From: Chryseobacterium sp. GVT01B
GTDB lineage: Bacteria > Bacteroidota > Bacteroidia > Flavobacteriales > Weeksellaceae
DNA length: 64,000 nt
Assembly (NCBI RefSeq): GCF_019970045.1
Contig: NZ_JAHXYI010000003.1
Coordinates: 248,001-312,000, forward strand
Direction of reading: 5' to 3'
The translations under genes were made by a program, and so were the position numbers. This document shows, piece after piece, positions 1 through 9,541 of the stretch; position 1 is the stretch's first letter, and every line of letters begins with the position of its first letter. The notes under the pieces are model-generated. The model did no database searches, was not told where the DNA came from, and saw only the letters and a list, made by a program, of their open reading frames with translations.

Positions 1-1389
1 AATGGCGTAAGCAATGCTGGCTCCTGCAATTGTTCCATAGAGACGGAGAAGATTTCTCTGCTTTGTAATGGAGTAGGCCGGTTTTAAAATAGCAGTAATG
101 GTAATTAATATCCAATACGTATGTCCCAATCCTAAAAGATCAAACATTGAGAAAATATACCCCAGCAGCAAAGCAGTTGTAATTCTTATCGCATGGCGGA
201 AATGGGAAGAGGATAACGAAATATTATTCCTTAAAACCTTAGCATTAAGCTTGGGCTCATTAGGCATAAATTTTTTCAAATCTAATCCTGTGGATAAACT
301 CTTTGCCAGTTTTATATTCTGAGAAAATACTTTATAAATCTCGTTGATTTCTTTGGTGATTTCATAGATACGCATCAGGATCTGGCGCAGAATCATGAAA
401 TTTTCCAGGTTGTCGGGAGAAAGCTGCTTATTTCTGAGTTCGAAATAATTATAATTAAGATTCTTTAATTCCTGTTCCAGATTCACCATCGGTTTTGCTC
501 TGGTACCACTTTGAAGCGCGATTCCGATATTAGTGATCTCTTCTGCCAAAAGATTGAGATAATCATGGATATTAACGAGAATCATACTATCTTCAAAGCT
601 CTGCTGAAGCTTCTGATAATCACTTTCAGAGGTCATTAGCTTTTCATGAAGGTCCATAGAATTCAGGAACATCAACATCAATAAACGACTCGTTGTTGTG
701 GATTCATTGACTATGGTTCTCGTTTTAAAAACAGTTTCTCTGGTGTCTTCCTGCAGGTTTTTTATTTCAATCTGCTTGGCGATAACCTGAGTGGTCAGTT
801 TATTAAAATCCGGATTCTTCTGATAATAATTCGCTTTAATCTTTAAAAATTCAGCCAGCTGAAGATAGTTTTCCCCAATCATCTGGCTTGCCAGTTTATA
901 AGGACGGATTGTTGTTACAATAAGGAATATAAGTAGAAACCATATACAGCCTGAAGCAAAGATCAGTAGACTTTTAAAGATATTGCTTCCTGTAAGATGA
1001 CCGTCAATAAAGATGGCAAGTACCACAAGCGATAATGAGCCTACAGCTGCTAATCTCTGACCATACACTCCAATGAGCGAGAAAAACATTCCGAAGACGA
1101 TCACCTCCAGAAGTACCAGGGCTTTAATATTCATCACAAGACTTGCGATGAGCGCGACAAAAACAAAACAGAAGATCGCAAAAGTAAGGGCATTCCTTCT
1201 TCTGATGAAAGGACCTGGCTGGTCTGTAAGCGCTACAAAGCTGGTTCCGAGAGGGAAAAGGAAATATTCCTTCAAAATCCCGAAGTGGGCAAGGACTAGA
1301 CAAGGCAGAACAGTAGCTAATGTAATTCTGATAGCAGAATATACATACTGACTGGTTACAAATTTTTTTAGTTCTGCCGAATAGTTCAT
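1..1389 (-). CDS. FUSC/YccS-like inner-membrane protein (partial, C-terminus off the left edge)
   Basis: An open minus-strand frame runs from an ATG at 1389 to the window edge with no stop (463 codons seen). The translation starts MNYSAELKKFVTSQYVYSAI and shows a cluster of hydrophobic segments in the first 150 residues, a long charged helical middle (about 160-390), and a second hydrophobic cluster beginning near residue 400 (HAIRITTALLLGYIFSMFDL). This TM block, soluble domain, TM block layout is that of the FUSC/YccS/YhfK family of putative efflux or integral-membrane proteins. The C-terminal TM block is incomplete here. The substrate is unknown. The gene has its own promoter region and no visible operon partner in the window. 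Confidence 0.75.
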   Translation of the reverse strand, partial: MNYSAELKKFVTSQYVYSAIRITLATVLPCLVLAHFGILKEYFLFPLGTSFVALTDQPGPFIRRRNALTFAIFCFVFVALIASLVMNIKALVLLEVIVFGMFFSLIGVYGQRLAAVGSLSLVVLAIFIDGHLTGSNIFKSLLIFASGCIWFLLIFLIVTTIRPYKLASQMIGENYLQLAEFLKIKANYYQKNPDFNKLTTQVIAKQIEIKNLQEDTRETVFKTRTIVNESTTTSRLLMLMFLNSMDLHEKLMTSESDYQKLQQSFEDSMILVNIHDYLNLLAEEITNIGIALQSGTRAKPMVNLEQELKNLNYNYFELRNKQLSPDNLENFMILRQILMRIYEITKEINEIYKVFSQNIKLAKSLSTGLDLKKFMPNEPKLNAKVLRNNISLSSSHFRHAIRITTALLLGYIFSMFDLLGLGHTYWILITITAILKPAYSITKQRNLLRLYGTIAGASIAYAI

Positions 1390-1712
1390 ACTACAAAAAT
1401 AGCTATTGAATTTAAGAAAATCGCCATAAAAAAAAGACTTTTATAAACTTAAATATTATATTTTTTTAAGTGGGTTGTTATACTATTAAAAAAATTGAAA
1501 AGCAATCAGATTAATCACCGGGGATTAGCCATTCATATTTCAATGGTGAATTTTTTGCTTCGCAAAGTGAATAGTGAATGATGGCAGCGTGTAAAATAAT
1601 TTGACAAGCGAAGCAGATTGACTATTCACAATTCATTTTTAACACAACAGCTAACAAATCTTGTTCCACGAATTCTTACCTTAGCCTATCTCAACTTTTA
1701 AATAGCAACTTT
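1390..1712. other. Intergenic region with dispersed-repeat copy 1
   Basis: This gap between the divergent FUSC-like gene and the metallo-beta-lactamase gene holds no ORF. About 1390-1500 is plain AT-rich sequence. From about 1543 to 1645 lies one copy of the TTTGCTTCGCAAA-type repeat described separately. A weak promoter-like TACCTTAG lies at 1677-1684, 29 bases before the lactamase ATG. Confidence 0.6.
1543..1645 (+). repeat. Dispersed repeat, copy 1 (TTTGCTTCGCAAA family)
   Basis: The left half reads GGTGAATTTTTTGCTTCGC then AAAGTGAATAGTGAATGAT. The right half carries the inverted word GCGAAGCA followed by GACTATTCAC, so the whole is an imperfect roughly 100-base inverted-repeat element. 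The first 60 bases match the copy at 2468-2530 in direct orientation almost base for base. Related copies lie at 47541-47579 and 51978-52083. Confidence 0.75.
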
Positions 1713-2471
1713 ATGAAAAACACCCTTAAAAATATCTTCGTCATATTCTTTTCTTTTTTCATTCTAAGTTGTAGTTCACAGAGCAAGGAAAGTTTTAAAG
1801 CAAAAGAAATTTATAAATCCAACAGTCTGATTGTTACTCAGATTTCAGAAAATGCTTTTATCCATACTTCTTTTAAACAGACAAATGATTTCGGAAATGT
1901 ACCCTGTAACGGATTGATTGTAAAAAATAAGAATGAAACTATTGTTTTTGATACACCCACTAATGATAAAAGTTCAGAAGAACTGATACAATGGATTAAT
2001 GAAAAACTTCATGCAAAAATCAATGCAGTGATTCCGACTCATTTTCACGATGACAGTCTGGGAGGATTGCTGGCATTCCATAAAAAGAATATTCCATCTT
2101 ATTCGTACGTTAAAACAATAGAACTAGCTAAAGAAAATAATTTTGTTATTCCTGAAAACAGTTTTAATGATTCCGTTATTTTGAAGGTAGGAAATAAGGA
2201 TGTTGTCGCCAGGTATTTTGGAGAAGGGCATACAAGAGATAATAGTGTTGGATATTTCCCGAGTGAAAATATTCTGTTTGGAGGCTGTTTGCTGAAAGAG
2301 CTTGAAGCAGGTAAAGGATATTTGGGAGATGCAAACGTTTCCGCCTGGTCAGGTACAGTTGAAAAAGTTAAAAAAGAATATCCCAATGTGAAAATTGTAG
2401 TTCCCGGACACGGAGATTATGGAGATGGGAGACTTCTTGACTATACTATTACATTATTTAAAGGTCAATAG
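1713..2471 (+). CDS. Subclass B1 metallo-beta-lactamase, predicted lipoprotein
   Basis: This 252-residue protein should hydrolyse beta-lactams, probably including carbapenems, with two zinc ions. All B1 ligands are visible: His110, His112 and Asp114 in HFHDD, His173 in EGHTRD, Cys192 in FGGCLL and His233 in PGHGD. The N-terminus is hydrophobic and ends in a lipobox (ILSC, Cys20), so it is probably anchored to a membrane rather than free in the periplasm, as known for NDM-type enzymes. ATG at 1713 puts the signal sequence at the N-terminus. It is a monocistronic gene bracketed by two direct copies of a dispersed repeat. Chryseobacterium species carry intrinsic B1 enzymes (IND, CGB, CIM types); I cannot assign this one to a named allele by eye. 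Confidence 0.9.
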   Translation: MKNTLKNIFVIFFSFFILSCSSQSKESFKAKEIYKSNSLIVTQISENAFIHTSFKQTNDFGNVPCNGLIVKNKNETIVFDTPTNDKSSEELIQWINEKLHAKINAVIPTHFHDDSLGGLLAFHKKNIPSYSYVKTIELAKENNFVIPENSFNDSVILKVGNKDVVARYFGEGHTRDNSVGYFPSENILFGGCLLKELEAGKGYLGDANVSAWSGTVEKVKKEYPNVKIVVPGHGDYGDGRLLDYTITLFKGQ

Positions 2472-2530
2472 TGAATTTTTGCTTCGCAAAGTGAATGGTG
2501 AATGATTGCAGCCTGTAAAAGAAATTGACA
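2468..2530 (+). repeat. Dispersed repeat, copy 2 (TTTGCTTCGCAAA family)
   Basis: This copy begins just before the lactamase stop and runs through the start of the gap. It reads GTGAATTTTTGCTTCGCAAA then GTGAATGGTGAATGAT, closely matching the left half of the copy at 1543. TTTGC/GCAAA forms a 5-bp stem with a TTC loop. Confidence 0.75.
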
Positions 2531-2538
2531 ATTGACCA

Positions 2539-2577
2539 TAAAAAAAGCCTCATTACAATGTATGAGGCTTTTTTTAT
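2539..2577. terminator. Bidirectional terminator between the lactamase gene and porV
   Basis: AAAAAAGCCTCAT and ATGAGGCTTTTTTT form a stem of at least 13 bp around an 8-base loop (2554-2561). There is an A-run on one side and a T-run on the other, so it can end transcription from both converging genes. Confidence 0.9.
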
Positions 2578-2594
2578 ATAGCTGTAGCTGTTTC

Positions 2595-3758
2595 TTAACG
2601 ATCGTTGTTGGATGTTTCTTCTCCAATGTTCCAGGTAAGACCGAAACGAAGTGTGTTATCCAAAGCACTGTTGATTTTAGACATATTGATCAGGTAGGAA
2701 AGATCAAGTCCGAAAGAACGGTATCTTAAACCAACACCCGCTGTTGCAAACTGTCTTGCTCCCTGCTCTTCACTTTCATGGAAGTAACCTCCTCTTACAG
2801 AAAATGCATTGTCATAAGAGTATTCTAAAGCACCACTATACATGATACTGTTTTTGTTTTTGAAAGATTTTCCGATACCAGCCATTGGCCCTACATTCGG
2901 GATTTGATAAATAGGCTGTCTTGTATTGGGATCAATTCCTGCATACTCAGATCCGGGAACCAAAAGTTTTGAACCTTCCACAGAAATTCCAACTCTGTTC
3001 ATATCATCCAGGTACATGTCATATCCAACCCCTAATCTTGCCATTGTAGGAAGATAAGATCTTGATTCTTCATTTCCTGTATAATCCAGTTTCGGACCTA
3101 CGTTCTGAATTGCTAAACCAGCATTCACTTTACCATCATATCCTCCGATACTGGAGAATCTTGGTGAGGTATAGTATGCTGAAACGTCTACTGCGAAACT
3201 GTTAGCCGCTTTAAGTGTAGTGTCTGTGTTGAATCCTCCGGCTAAGTCTGAGCGGATAAATCTACCGGTAACAGCACCAGAGAATGAATCGGAAAGCTTC
3301 AAAGCATAAGCAACGTCAATTGAGAATTCGTTTGGTTTTGATGTACCCATTGATGCAATCTCTGTACCTACCAGCTGAGTAAGATCTACCTGCCCCATGT
3401 TGAAATAATAGATACTTGCAGAGATTGTAGATCTCTCTTCCTGCCCCAGAAATTTGTGGAACGAAGCATATAATAAGAATACATCATTGGTAAGTTTTCC
3501 CATGTAAGGCGTATAGTTAAGACCTACGGAAGAACTTGTTCTGCTGAAAGGATATTTAGCCGCATTCCAGAATTGTGAAAATGCATCCGGAGAGGTTACC
3601 ACCCCTTGGTCTCCCATACCTCCTGATCTCGCATCAGGCGCAATTCTTAGGAAAGGAGCTCCGGTAAGAACTGGGTTTACTTTACCTAAATCTTGCGAAT
3701 AGCCTAAAAAACCAGCACTCAAACCAAATCCTAAAAGCAGTTTAGTAGTTAAATTCAT
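2595..3758 (-). CDS. porV: Type IX secretion system outer-membrane protein PorV (LptO)
   Basis: This 387-residue beta-barrel protein has a signal peptide (MNLTTKLLLGFGLSAGFLGYS, cleaved before QDLGK) and the conserved PorV start of the mature part, including LRIAPDARSGGMGD and NAAKYPF. In Porphyromonas and Flavobacterium, PorV escorts T9SS cargo from the translocon to the PorU sortase at the cell surface. The rest shows alternating amphipathic strands and an aromatic-rich end, as in FadL-like barrels. It lies 59 bases downstream of porU on the same strand, the usual flavobacterial porU-porV order. Length and composition are normal for the family. Confidence 0.95.
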   Translation of the reverse strand: MNLTTKLLLGFGLSAGFLGYSQDLGKVNPVLTGAPFLRIAPDARSGGMGDQGVVTSPDAFSQFWNAAKYPFSRTSSSVGLNYTPYMGKLTNDVFLLYASFHKFLGQEERSTISASIYYFNMGQVDLTQLVGTEIASMGTSKPNEFSIDVAYALKLSDSFSGAVTGRFIRSDLAGGFNTDTTLKAANSFAVDVSAYYTSPRFSSIGGYDGKVNAGLAIQNVGPKLDYTGNEESRSYLPTMARLGVGYDMYLDDMNRVGISVEGSKLLVPGSEYAGIDPNTRQPIYQIPNVGPMAGIGKSFKNKNSIMYSGALEYSYDNAFSVRGGYFHESEEQGARQFATAGVGLRYRSFGLDLSYLINMSKINSALDNTLRFGLTWNIGEETSNNDR

Positions 3759-3817
3759 ATGTTGTCTTTTATATATTATCAGTTTTTTATTAATATTATT
3801 GTCTATGTATTATTTAA

Positions 3818-6800
3818 TTATTTCAAAAGTACCATTTTTTCTACAGCTGTAGCACTTCCTTTGCATTTTTCTTGATTTTGACTTTTTGCAAATATCTTAA
3901 AAATATACGTACCTTTTGCTACTGTTGACCCAAAATCATCTCTTCCGTCCCATTCTATTGCCTGACGAGGGGTTCTAAAGCCCTGTAGGAACGGTTCTGC
4001 GACTACCGGTTGTGATAAAGTTCTTACCAATCTTCCGGTTATTGTATAAATTTGTACGTTCACATCCAGAATATCATCACAATTGTGCTCAAACTGAATA
4101 TAGGTTTTGTTTGTAAACGGATTTGGCCAGTTCAACGGACGGTTGATCGTCAGGTGTTGGTCAGATTCATCTTTAACTTCAAAATTTAACGTAGCAGATG
4201 TAGAATTATTGTTTATATCCCAAACTTTAAATGTCAATTGATGTTGTCCAATTGCTAAATTTCTGAAAGGATAGCTTACATTTCCTTTTTGGTAGTCAGC
4301 AAGACTTGGATTTAAACATCCGTTTCCTTCTCCCGCACTATAAAAATCATTTAAAACAACTGTATTGATAATCTGTCCGTCCAGGTATGTTGTAATATCA
4401 TGACCTACCCCTGATCCTGTGGAGTTGATTCCTGTGTCATCCGTAAGACAGGCAAGAAGCATTGGATTTTGGTTGGTAATTCCACCATCCGCAAAGTTGG
4501 TGTTATTCATGTACAGTTTTACTTTTGGAGGCTGGTTATCATTGATTCCATTAGGGTTGATATCACCTACCTGTACTGCCTGATTGTTGAAAACATCCGT
4601 TGACTTATTGTCTGCATAGGCTAAAATTCTTCCCTGGCCCACCGCATAATTAATGTCTTTAGGAACATAGAATTCTGCAGTGAATACTCCGTTTACAGCG
4701 GTTCCGGCAGCTTTTACAATAGCACTTCCTTCCTCTGTATAATCTAAAACAGGGGATAAAATACCGGTGTTATTTAGCGTTTTCTTATTTAATCTCTTAT
4801 CAAAAATATTGATGCTGACTCTCCCGTTGAAGGTATTGTTCAATGTTCCGTTTGGATTATTGATGTGTCCTTTTATTTTCACGAAATCCAATCCTCTGAT
4901 CAGTCCCGGAACAGGAGTTTCAATATTATCAATGGTAAGGAGTCTTTGCGGTCTGCTTAGTTTCATAGCAGGATCACCAAGGAAGTTTACCTTTAGGTGG
5001 TTATTGTTTGGCCCCTTTTGCTTTTTAGCAAGTAAATGAGCATTTCCTAATGTATTGAAATCATCATTGGTTAGTTTGAATATATTCTGAGTGAATGTAT
5101 TCGTAAAATCACGTCCATAATCTACACCAATAGCACGGCTGGAAGTAATCATTGTCGATGCACCTCCCTGCTTCATTTTGATAAACTGTTCTCCTACAGA
5201 ATTTGTTGAAGGCTCATCCCATAACGTAAATTCACAAGTAATGGTAGAAACAAAAGGGAATCTGCTGTATACATTAGAGAAATTGTTGGCATTCTGCACC
5301 TCAGTAGAGGTTAATACTCTTTCCTGTGCCCAGCCATTGATTCCTCCATGTCCGAAATAAAACAGATATAAACTGTTTCCGATTGCATTGGAAATAGCCT
5401 GATTTACCTGCGGATATCTTCGTCCTCCAGATGTACTCTGAGCGTTGAAGGCATCCATATATAATTTTTTAACGTTATATTCTTTCAGTTCAAGCTGGCC
5501 GGGCTGTTCAAATATTGTAGCCAGACTGTTGTCCATTACATTGTGGAAAGGACTTCCTCCTTCGTTATTATCATCCACAACGAAATCAAGTCTCATACGC
5601 CAGTCTCCGAAAGGAGTCGACTGTCCTTGAAGAGAGTTATAATAAGCCAACGTTTTATTGATCATATCTCCTGCTTCACTCGCGTTTGCAGCCGGGATTC
5701 TTCCCACAGGCAGATCCGGTAAATTATTTTCAATTAATAATGTGTTCTGCGGTTTGGTCATTACAATATAATCATCCGTTACAAATGAGGATACGTAATC
5801 TGAAGACTGCTCACTCTGATAGCTGGAAACAACATTTGAATTATTGGGAACTCTGTTTTTATAATCAAATGAAGCATCACCCAGAATAAATACATATTGA
5901 AGTCTGCCAAGAGGAGTATTGAGTTTGCTAACGAAATCTCTTATAGCCGTAAGATCTTTACTTCCGCTGCCGTATTCTTCATAGATTTTGTTGACATCTA
6001 CAATTTCCACCTTATAATTATGAGCGGTCTGATGATAGTTGGCAAGTCTTTGTGCCTGGCCCATCATTTCAGGAACCGTCAGAATCAGGTAATCTATATT
6101 TTGTAAAGCAGAAAGATTCTGATTGGAAATTCTTCCTACAAACTGTGGACTGAAAGCCGCATCAGCACGGAAAGCCACAAATTCATTATTGAAATTCTGA
6201 TCAGCTGCCGTATAAGCAAAGTTGAAAGCGCCGGCTCCGGCTTTATTCACTCTTCGGCTGGCATTGGTAATATCTGTTACATCCCATACCTGTTCTATAT
6301 TAGCAGCATTGGTAATGCTGAATCCGTAATCTGTATTGCTTCCACTTACGATGGAATAATCCCTGAAATTCATCTGTGAACCATTGAACGCAAGATTTTC
6401 TTTGTACTGAACTTCTACATAATCAAAATAGAAAGTTCCGTTAGGGTTTTTGGAAATATCAGGATTATAAACCATTGTAATCTGGTTTCCGGTAAGATTG
6501 GTAAGCGTTCCGGTATAGGTTACAGGGTAGAAGGTATACTGATACGATGAAGTATCCGTAGGGATCGTTTGCAGGGGATGCGGATTTAAATTATTGATTT
6601 TAAAATCAATCGTATTCTGTTGCGAATTATAGGCTACCACCTGAGTTCTGTATCGTATAACATCACCAGCCTGTATAGGTGAGTTGGTACTAAGTGTCAC
6701 TGTTTTTTCATTGCTGAAAGGAGTGTCCTCCACCCATGTTCTACCTACTTTCAACAGGTTTTTCTGATCCTTGTTGATCACCTGGTAACTGTCATATCTG

Positions 6801-7720
6801 GTTATCAGCTGAGCAGGAAGGTTTCCGTCAACAGTCGGAACTCTTTTTCCGGAACCTTTGTCAAAATTGATATAGTAATAAGAGTAATCTTCATATATAT
6901 TTTTGACATTATTACTTCTTTCGCTGAATCGGGTATCTTTTCTTTTAAAACCATTTCCATTGGAACTGTCATAAAGATTATATCCATCAGGACCCTGAGC
7001 GTAGAAAAGAGCATAATCATTATCGTTCCACACCCCGTCATCTTCACCTACTACCTGAATGGCATTCTCCTGTAAGGCTCCGTATCTTGCATCCTGGTTA
7101 TATTCAGGAAGCATTACCCCTCCGTTTCCATAAATTCTGAAATTTTTAGGATTTACAGAGCCGGGATTGATTCCGTTGTCTTTTAAAAACTGTGATGTAA
7201 TTTTGAATACGCCGGATTTGTCAACTTTTATTTTATAGAAGTTGCCGCTTGATAATGGATTGGCAGTTGTTCCTATTTTATTAACAGTCCCTGTAGTATT
7301 TACAAATGAAGAGGCTTCTGAAACATTAAACGAAGATAATCTCTGAACACGGCCTTTTACATTTTTAAACAAGGCAACACTGATGCTGGCATAGCTGTCT
7401 CCCTCCAAATTATAATAGGAAACATCTGCTACATCATAATCAGGAAGTCTTCCTTTATCCAGTTCAAATAAATCCTGAGCAGGAACGCTTTCCCAGACAA
7501 GATCTGAAATTTTAAGCTGCTTTTCTCCGATTTTTTGCTTGGTTACTATAAAAACATTATTTTGGCTGAAAGAAAAACCCTCATTTTTAAAATTAGGAAG
7601 ATTTAATTTTGTATCGCCAAAATCCTGAATTTTTGAACCATTCCATTCTATGGTGTTTCTTTGGGCGTAAAGTGTTGATGCAAAAGCGATTAAAGATAAA
7701 AGCGTAATTTTTCGTTTCAT
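3818..7720 (-). CDS. porU: Type IX secretion system sortase PorU (gingipain-type C25 peptidase)
   Basis: This 1300-residue protein should cut off the C-terminal signal of T9SS cargo and help attach it to the surface. A signal peptide (MKRKITLLSLIAFASTLYAQ) is followed by a long N-terminal beta region. The peptidase C25 domain (about 530-900) has the catalytic pair His791 in FGHGGINGW and Cys829 in TITCEFTLWDEP. Beta-sandwich domains follow, and the C-terminal region (PLNWPNPFTNKTYIQF ... WDGRDDFGSTVAKGTYIFKI) is the CTD fold that PorU itself keeps. It lies just upstream of porV on the minus strand and is divergent from gldJ. Full-length and apparently intact. Confidence 0.95.
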   Translation of the reverse strand: MKRKITLLSLIAFASTLYAQRNTIEWNGSKIQDFGDTKLNLPNFKNEGFSFSQNNVFIVTKQKIGEKQLKISDLVWESVPAQDLFELDKGRLPDYDVADVSYYNLEGDSYASISVALFKNVKGRVQRLSSFNVSEASSFVNTTGTVNKIGTTANPLSSGNFYKIKVDKSGVFKITSQFLKDNGINPGSVNPKNFRIYGNGGVMLPEYNQDARYGALQENAIQVVGEDDGVWNDNDYALFYAQGPDGYNLYDSSNGNGFKRKDTRFSERSNNVKNIYEDYSYYYINFDKGSGKRVPTVDGNLPAQLITRYDSYQVINKDQKNLLKVGRTWVEDTPFSNEKTVTLSTNSPIQAGDVIRYRTQVVAYNSQQNTIDFKINNLNPHPLQTIPTDTSSYQYTFYPVTYTGTLTNLTGNQITMVYNPDISKNPNGTFYFDYVEVQYKENLAFNGSQMNFRDYSIVSGSNTDYGFSITNAANIEQVWDVTDITNASRRVNKAGAGAFNFAYTAADQNFNNEFVAFRADAAFSPQFVGRISNQNLSALQNIDYLILTVPEMMGQAQRLANYHQTAHNYKVEIVDVNKIYEEYGSGSKDLTAIRDFVSKLNTPLGRLQYVFILGDASFDYKNRVPNNSNVVSSYQSEQSSDYVSSFVTDDYIVMTKPQNTLLIENNLPDLPVGRIPAANASEAGDMINKTLAYYNSLQGQSTPFGDWRMRLDFVVDDNNEGGSPFHNVMDNSLATIFEQPGQLELKEYNVKKLYMDAFNAQSTSGGRRYPQVNQAISNAIGNSLYLFYFGHGGINGWAQERVLTSTEVQNANNFSNVYSRFPFVSTITCEFTLWDEPSTNSVGEQFIKMKQGGASTMITSSRAIGVDYGRDFTNTFTQNIFKLTNDDFNTLGNAHLLAKKQKGPNNNHLKVNFLGDPAMKLSRPQRLLTIDNIETPVPGLIRGLDFVKIKGHINNPNGTLNNTFNGRVSINIFDKRLNKKTLNNTGILSPVLDYTEEGSAIVKAAGTAVNGVFTAEFYVPKDINYAVGQGRILAYADNKSTDVFNNQAVQVGDINPNGINDNQPPKVKLYMNNTNFADGGITNQNPMLLACLTDDTGINSTGSGVGHDITTYLDGQIINTVVLNDFYSAGEGNGCLNPSLADYQKGNVSYPFRNLAIGQHQLTFKVWDINNNSTSATLNFEVKDESDQHLTINRPLNWPNPFTNKTYIQFEHNCDDILDVNVQIYTITGRLVRTLSQPVVAEPFLQGFRTPRQAIEWDGRDDFGSTVAKGTYIFKIFAKSQNQEKCKGSATAVEKMVLLK

Positions 7721-7836
7721 GTTTACTATTGAAATTGCTAAATTACAAAATAAATGAAAATTTTAGAATTAAATTGCGATACAATAAAATTAAATTGTTA
7801 ACGTTTTTCAAAAAAATCAAATGTTTACTTGATTTA

Positions 7837-7866
7837 TTGAATAATTTATTTTTTCTTTGTACTTTG
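7837..7866 (+). promoter_or_regulatory. Putative gldJ promoter
   Basis: TTG at 7837-7839 and TACTTTG at 7860-7866 are separated by 20 bases. This fits the Bacteroidota TTG / TAnnTTTG promoter pattern apart from one missing T. It ends 18 bases before the gldJ ATG at 7885. Confidence 0.55.
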
Positions 7867-7884
7867 AAAATATTTATATCGACT

Positions 7885-9486
7885 ATGAAAAAACTAAAGT
7901 TGTTTTCATTAATAGCATTAAGTTCTACACTTGCATTAACCAGCTGTGGCGGATCAGGAACCAGCAAAGGTGGCGGTACCAAAAAATTTGTCAGTAAAAC
8001 AGGTTGGAAACCAAACGAAAAACAAGGTTGGTTTTTTGCAGGAAAGCAACAAAAGCAGAAGGGGTGGCCTGGAATGGTATATGTAGAAGGTGGAACTTTT
8101 ACAATGGGATTAGTGAAAGATGATGTTATGCACGATTGGAATAACACACCTCGCAGAATGCAGGTAAGTTCATTCTTTATCGGAGAAACAGAAATTACTA
8201 ACTACGAATACCGCGAATACCTTACATGGTTGAAGTATGTATTCCCACCAAGTGATCCTAGTTTTAAGGAAATCTATAACGGTGCTTTACCGGATACCTT
8301 ATTATGGGACAACAAATTAGCAAGAAACGATTATAATGAAACCTATCTGCGTTCTCCGGAATTTGATTACTATCCGGTAGTAGGTGTTTCATGGACTCAG
8401 GCAAACAGATACTGTGAGTGGCTGACAGACAGAGCGAATGAAAAAGCTTTGATGCAGTCTGGTATCATTGCCAAAGATTTGTATATCAACGAATCCAATA
8501 ACCAGGGAGGGACTGCTTTCAACATGGATAAATTCAAATCGAATGATCCGGAAATGCAGGGATATATCAATGAAAAAAGAATGCAGCAAAAAACTGGTAT
8601 GAAAACTACAAACCAGAGATTGCTTGCAGCTAACAGAGCTCCAAATTCTGCAATGGTACAGAAGTTCAGACTTCCTACCGAAGTTGAATGGGAATATGCA
8701 GCTCTTGGTATGGCGAAAACCAGAGAATATAACCAATACTTAGGTAAAAAACCTGAAATCGAAAGATTAAGAGGTACCAAAGGAAGAGACAGAGGAATGT
8801 TCCTTGAAAACTTCAAAATGGGTAAAGGTGACTACTCAGGGATTTCAGGATGGAAGAACGATGGTTCTGCACAGACTTCTGACGTAAGAAAGTATCCGTC
8901 TAATGACCTTGGTGTATATGGTATGTTCGGGAACGTTTCAGAATGGACTGCGGATGTTTACAGACCAATCATTGATGAGGACTACAGTGATTTCAACTAC
9001 TATAGAGGAAACATGCCTCAGGCTATCGTAAGAAACGGTGACGGAACTTATAAAATGATCGACGAAGGTACTATCAAATATGATACTTTGGCTGACGGAA
9101 GATTAGTTTATAAAGGACTTCCTGGACAATTCGAAAGACAAACTATCGCTGATTACAGAAACTACAGAGATGGTGACAGACAATCTTCTTTAGAATATTA
9201 CAGAGCTTCTGATTCTGCCGCAGGTTTCGATATGTACAATGCTCCTAAACAAAGCTTTGTTGTAGATGGTGCTGGTAGAGTTAAGTTACAAAAAGATACC
9301 AAAGACAGAACTTCAGGAATTTCTAACGAGGTTAGAGTTGTAAAAGGAGGTTCTTGGCAGGATACAGCATATTGGCTGGATCCGGGACAAAGAAGATATA
9401 AAAATCAAAACAGAGCTTATGGTTGGGTAGGATTCCGTGTTGCACAGGATTCAAGAACTAACGATAAGGGTAGAACTAGAAGATAA
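7885..9486 (+). CDS. gldJ: Gliding motility / T9SS lipoprotein GldJ
   Basis: GldJ is an outer-membrane-associated lipoprotein needed for gliding and for stability of the T9SS motor proteins. I place the start at ATG 7885 (533 residues) rather than the upstream TTG at 7729, because this gives a proper lipoprotein signal: MKKLKLFSLIALSSTLALTSC with lipobox Cys21. The mature protein has a formylglycine-generating-enzyme/sulfatase-modifying-factor type fold: GMVYVEGGTFTMG near the N-terminus, PVVGVSWTQANRYCEWL, FRLPTEVEWEYAA, YGMFGNVSEWT and VVKGGSWQD late in the protein. GldJ uses this fold structurally, not as an enzyme. It is divergent from porU and followed by a strong terminator. Confidence 0.95.
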   Translation: MKKLKLFSLIALSSTLALTSCGGSGTSKGGGTKKFVSKTGWKPNEKQGWFFAGKQQKQKGWPGMVYVEGGTFTMGLVKDDVMHDWNNTPRRMQVSSFFIGETEITNYEYREYLTWLKYVFPPSDPSFKEIYNGALPDTLLWDNKLARNDYNETYLRSPEFDYYPVVGVSWTQANRYCEWLTDRANEKALMQSGIIAKDLYINESNNQGGTAFNMDKFKSNDPEMQGYINEKRMQQKTGMKTTNQRLLAANRAPNSAMVQKFRLPTEVEWEYAALGMAKTREYNQYLGKKPEIERLRGTKGRDRGMFLENFKMGKGDYSGISGWKNDGSAQTSDVRKYPSNDLGVYGMFGNVSEWTADVYRPIIDEDYSDFNYYRGNMPQAIVRNGDGTYKMIDEGTIKYDTLADGRLVYKGLPGQFERQTIADYRNYRDGDRQSSLEYYRASDSAAGFDMYNAPKQSFVVDGAGRVKLQKDTKDRTSGISNEVRVVKGGSWQDTAYWLDPGQRRYKNQNRAYGWVGFRVAQDSRTNDKGRTRR

Positions 9487-9507
9487 TATTTATCAAAAAA
9501 TACTTAT

Positions 9508-9541
9508 AAAAAACCTTCCGGATTTTCGGAAGGTTTTTTTA
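9508..9541 (+). terminator. gldJ terminator
   Basis: AACCTTCCG and CGGAAGGTT form a 9-bp stem around GATTTT (9521-9526) followed by a T-run, 22 bases after the gldJ stop. Confidence 0.9.

Noticed and set aside
1073-1351. A 92-codon plus-strand frame in the first gene
   Set aside because: It lies antisense to the FUSC-like frame, which is open from 1389 to the edge and has coherent membrane topology.
7729-7884. Long gldJ frame beginning at TTG 7729
   Set aside because: The extra 52 residues contain the promoter region and hide the lipoprotein signal. ATG 7885 gives a canonical lipobox.
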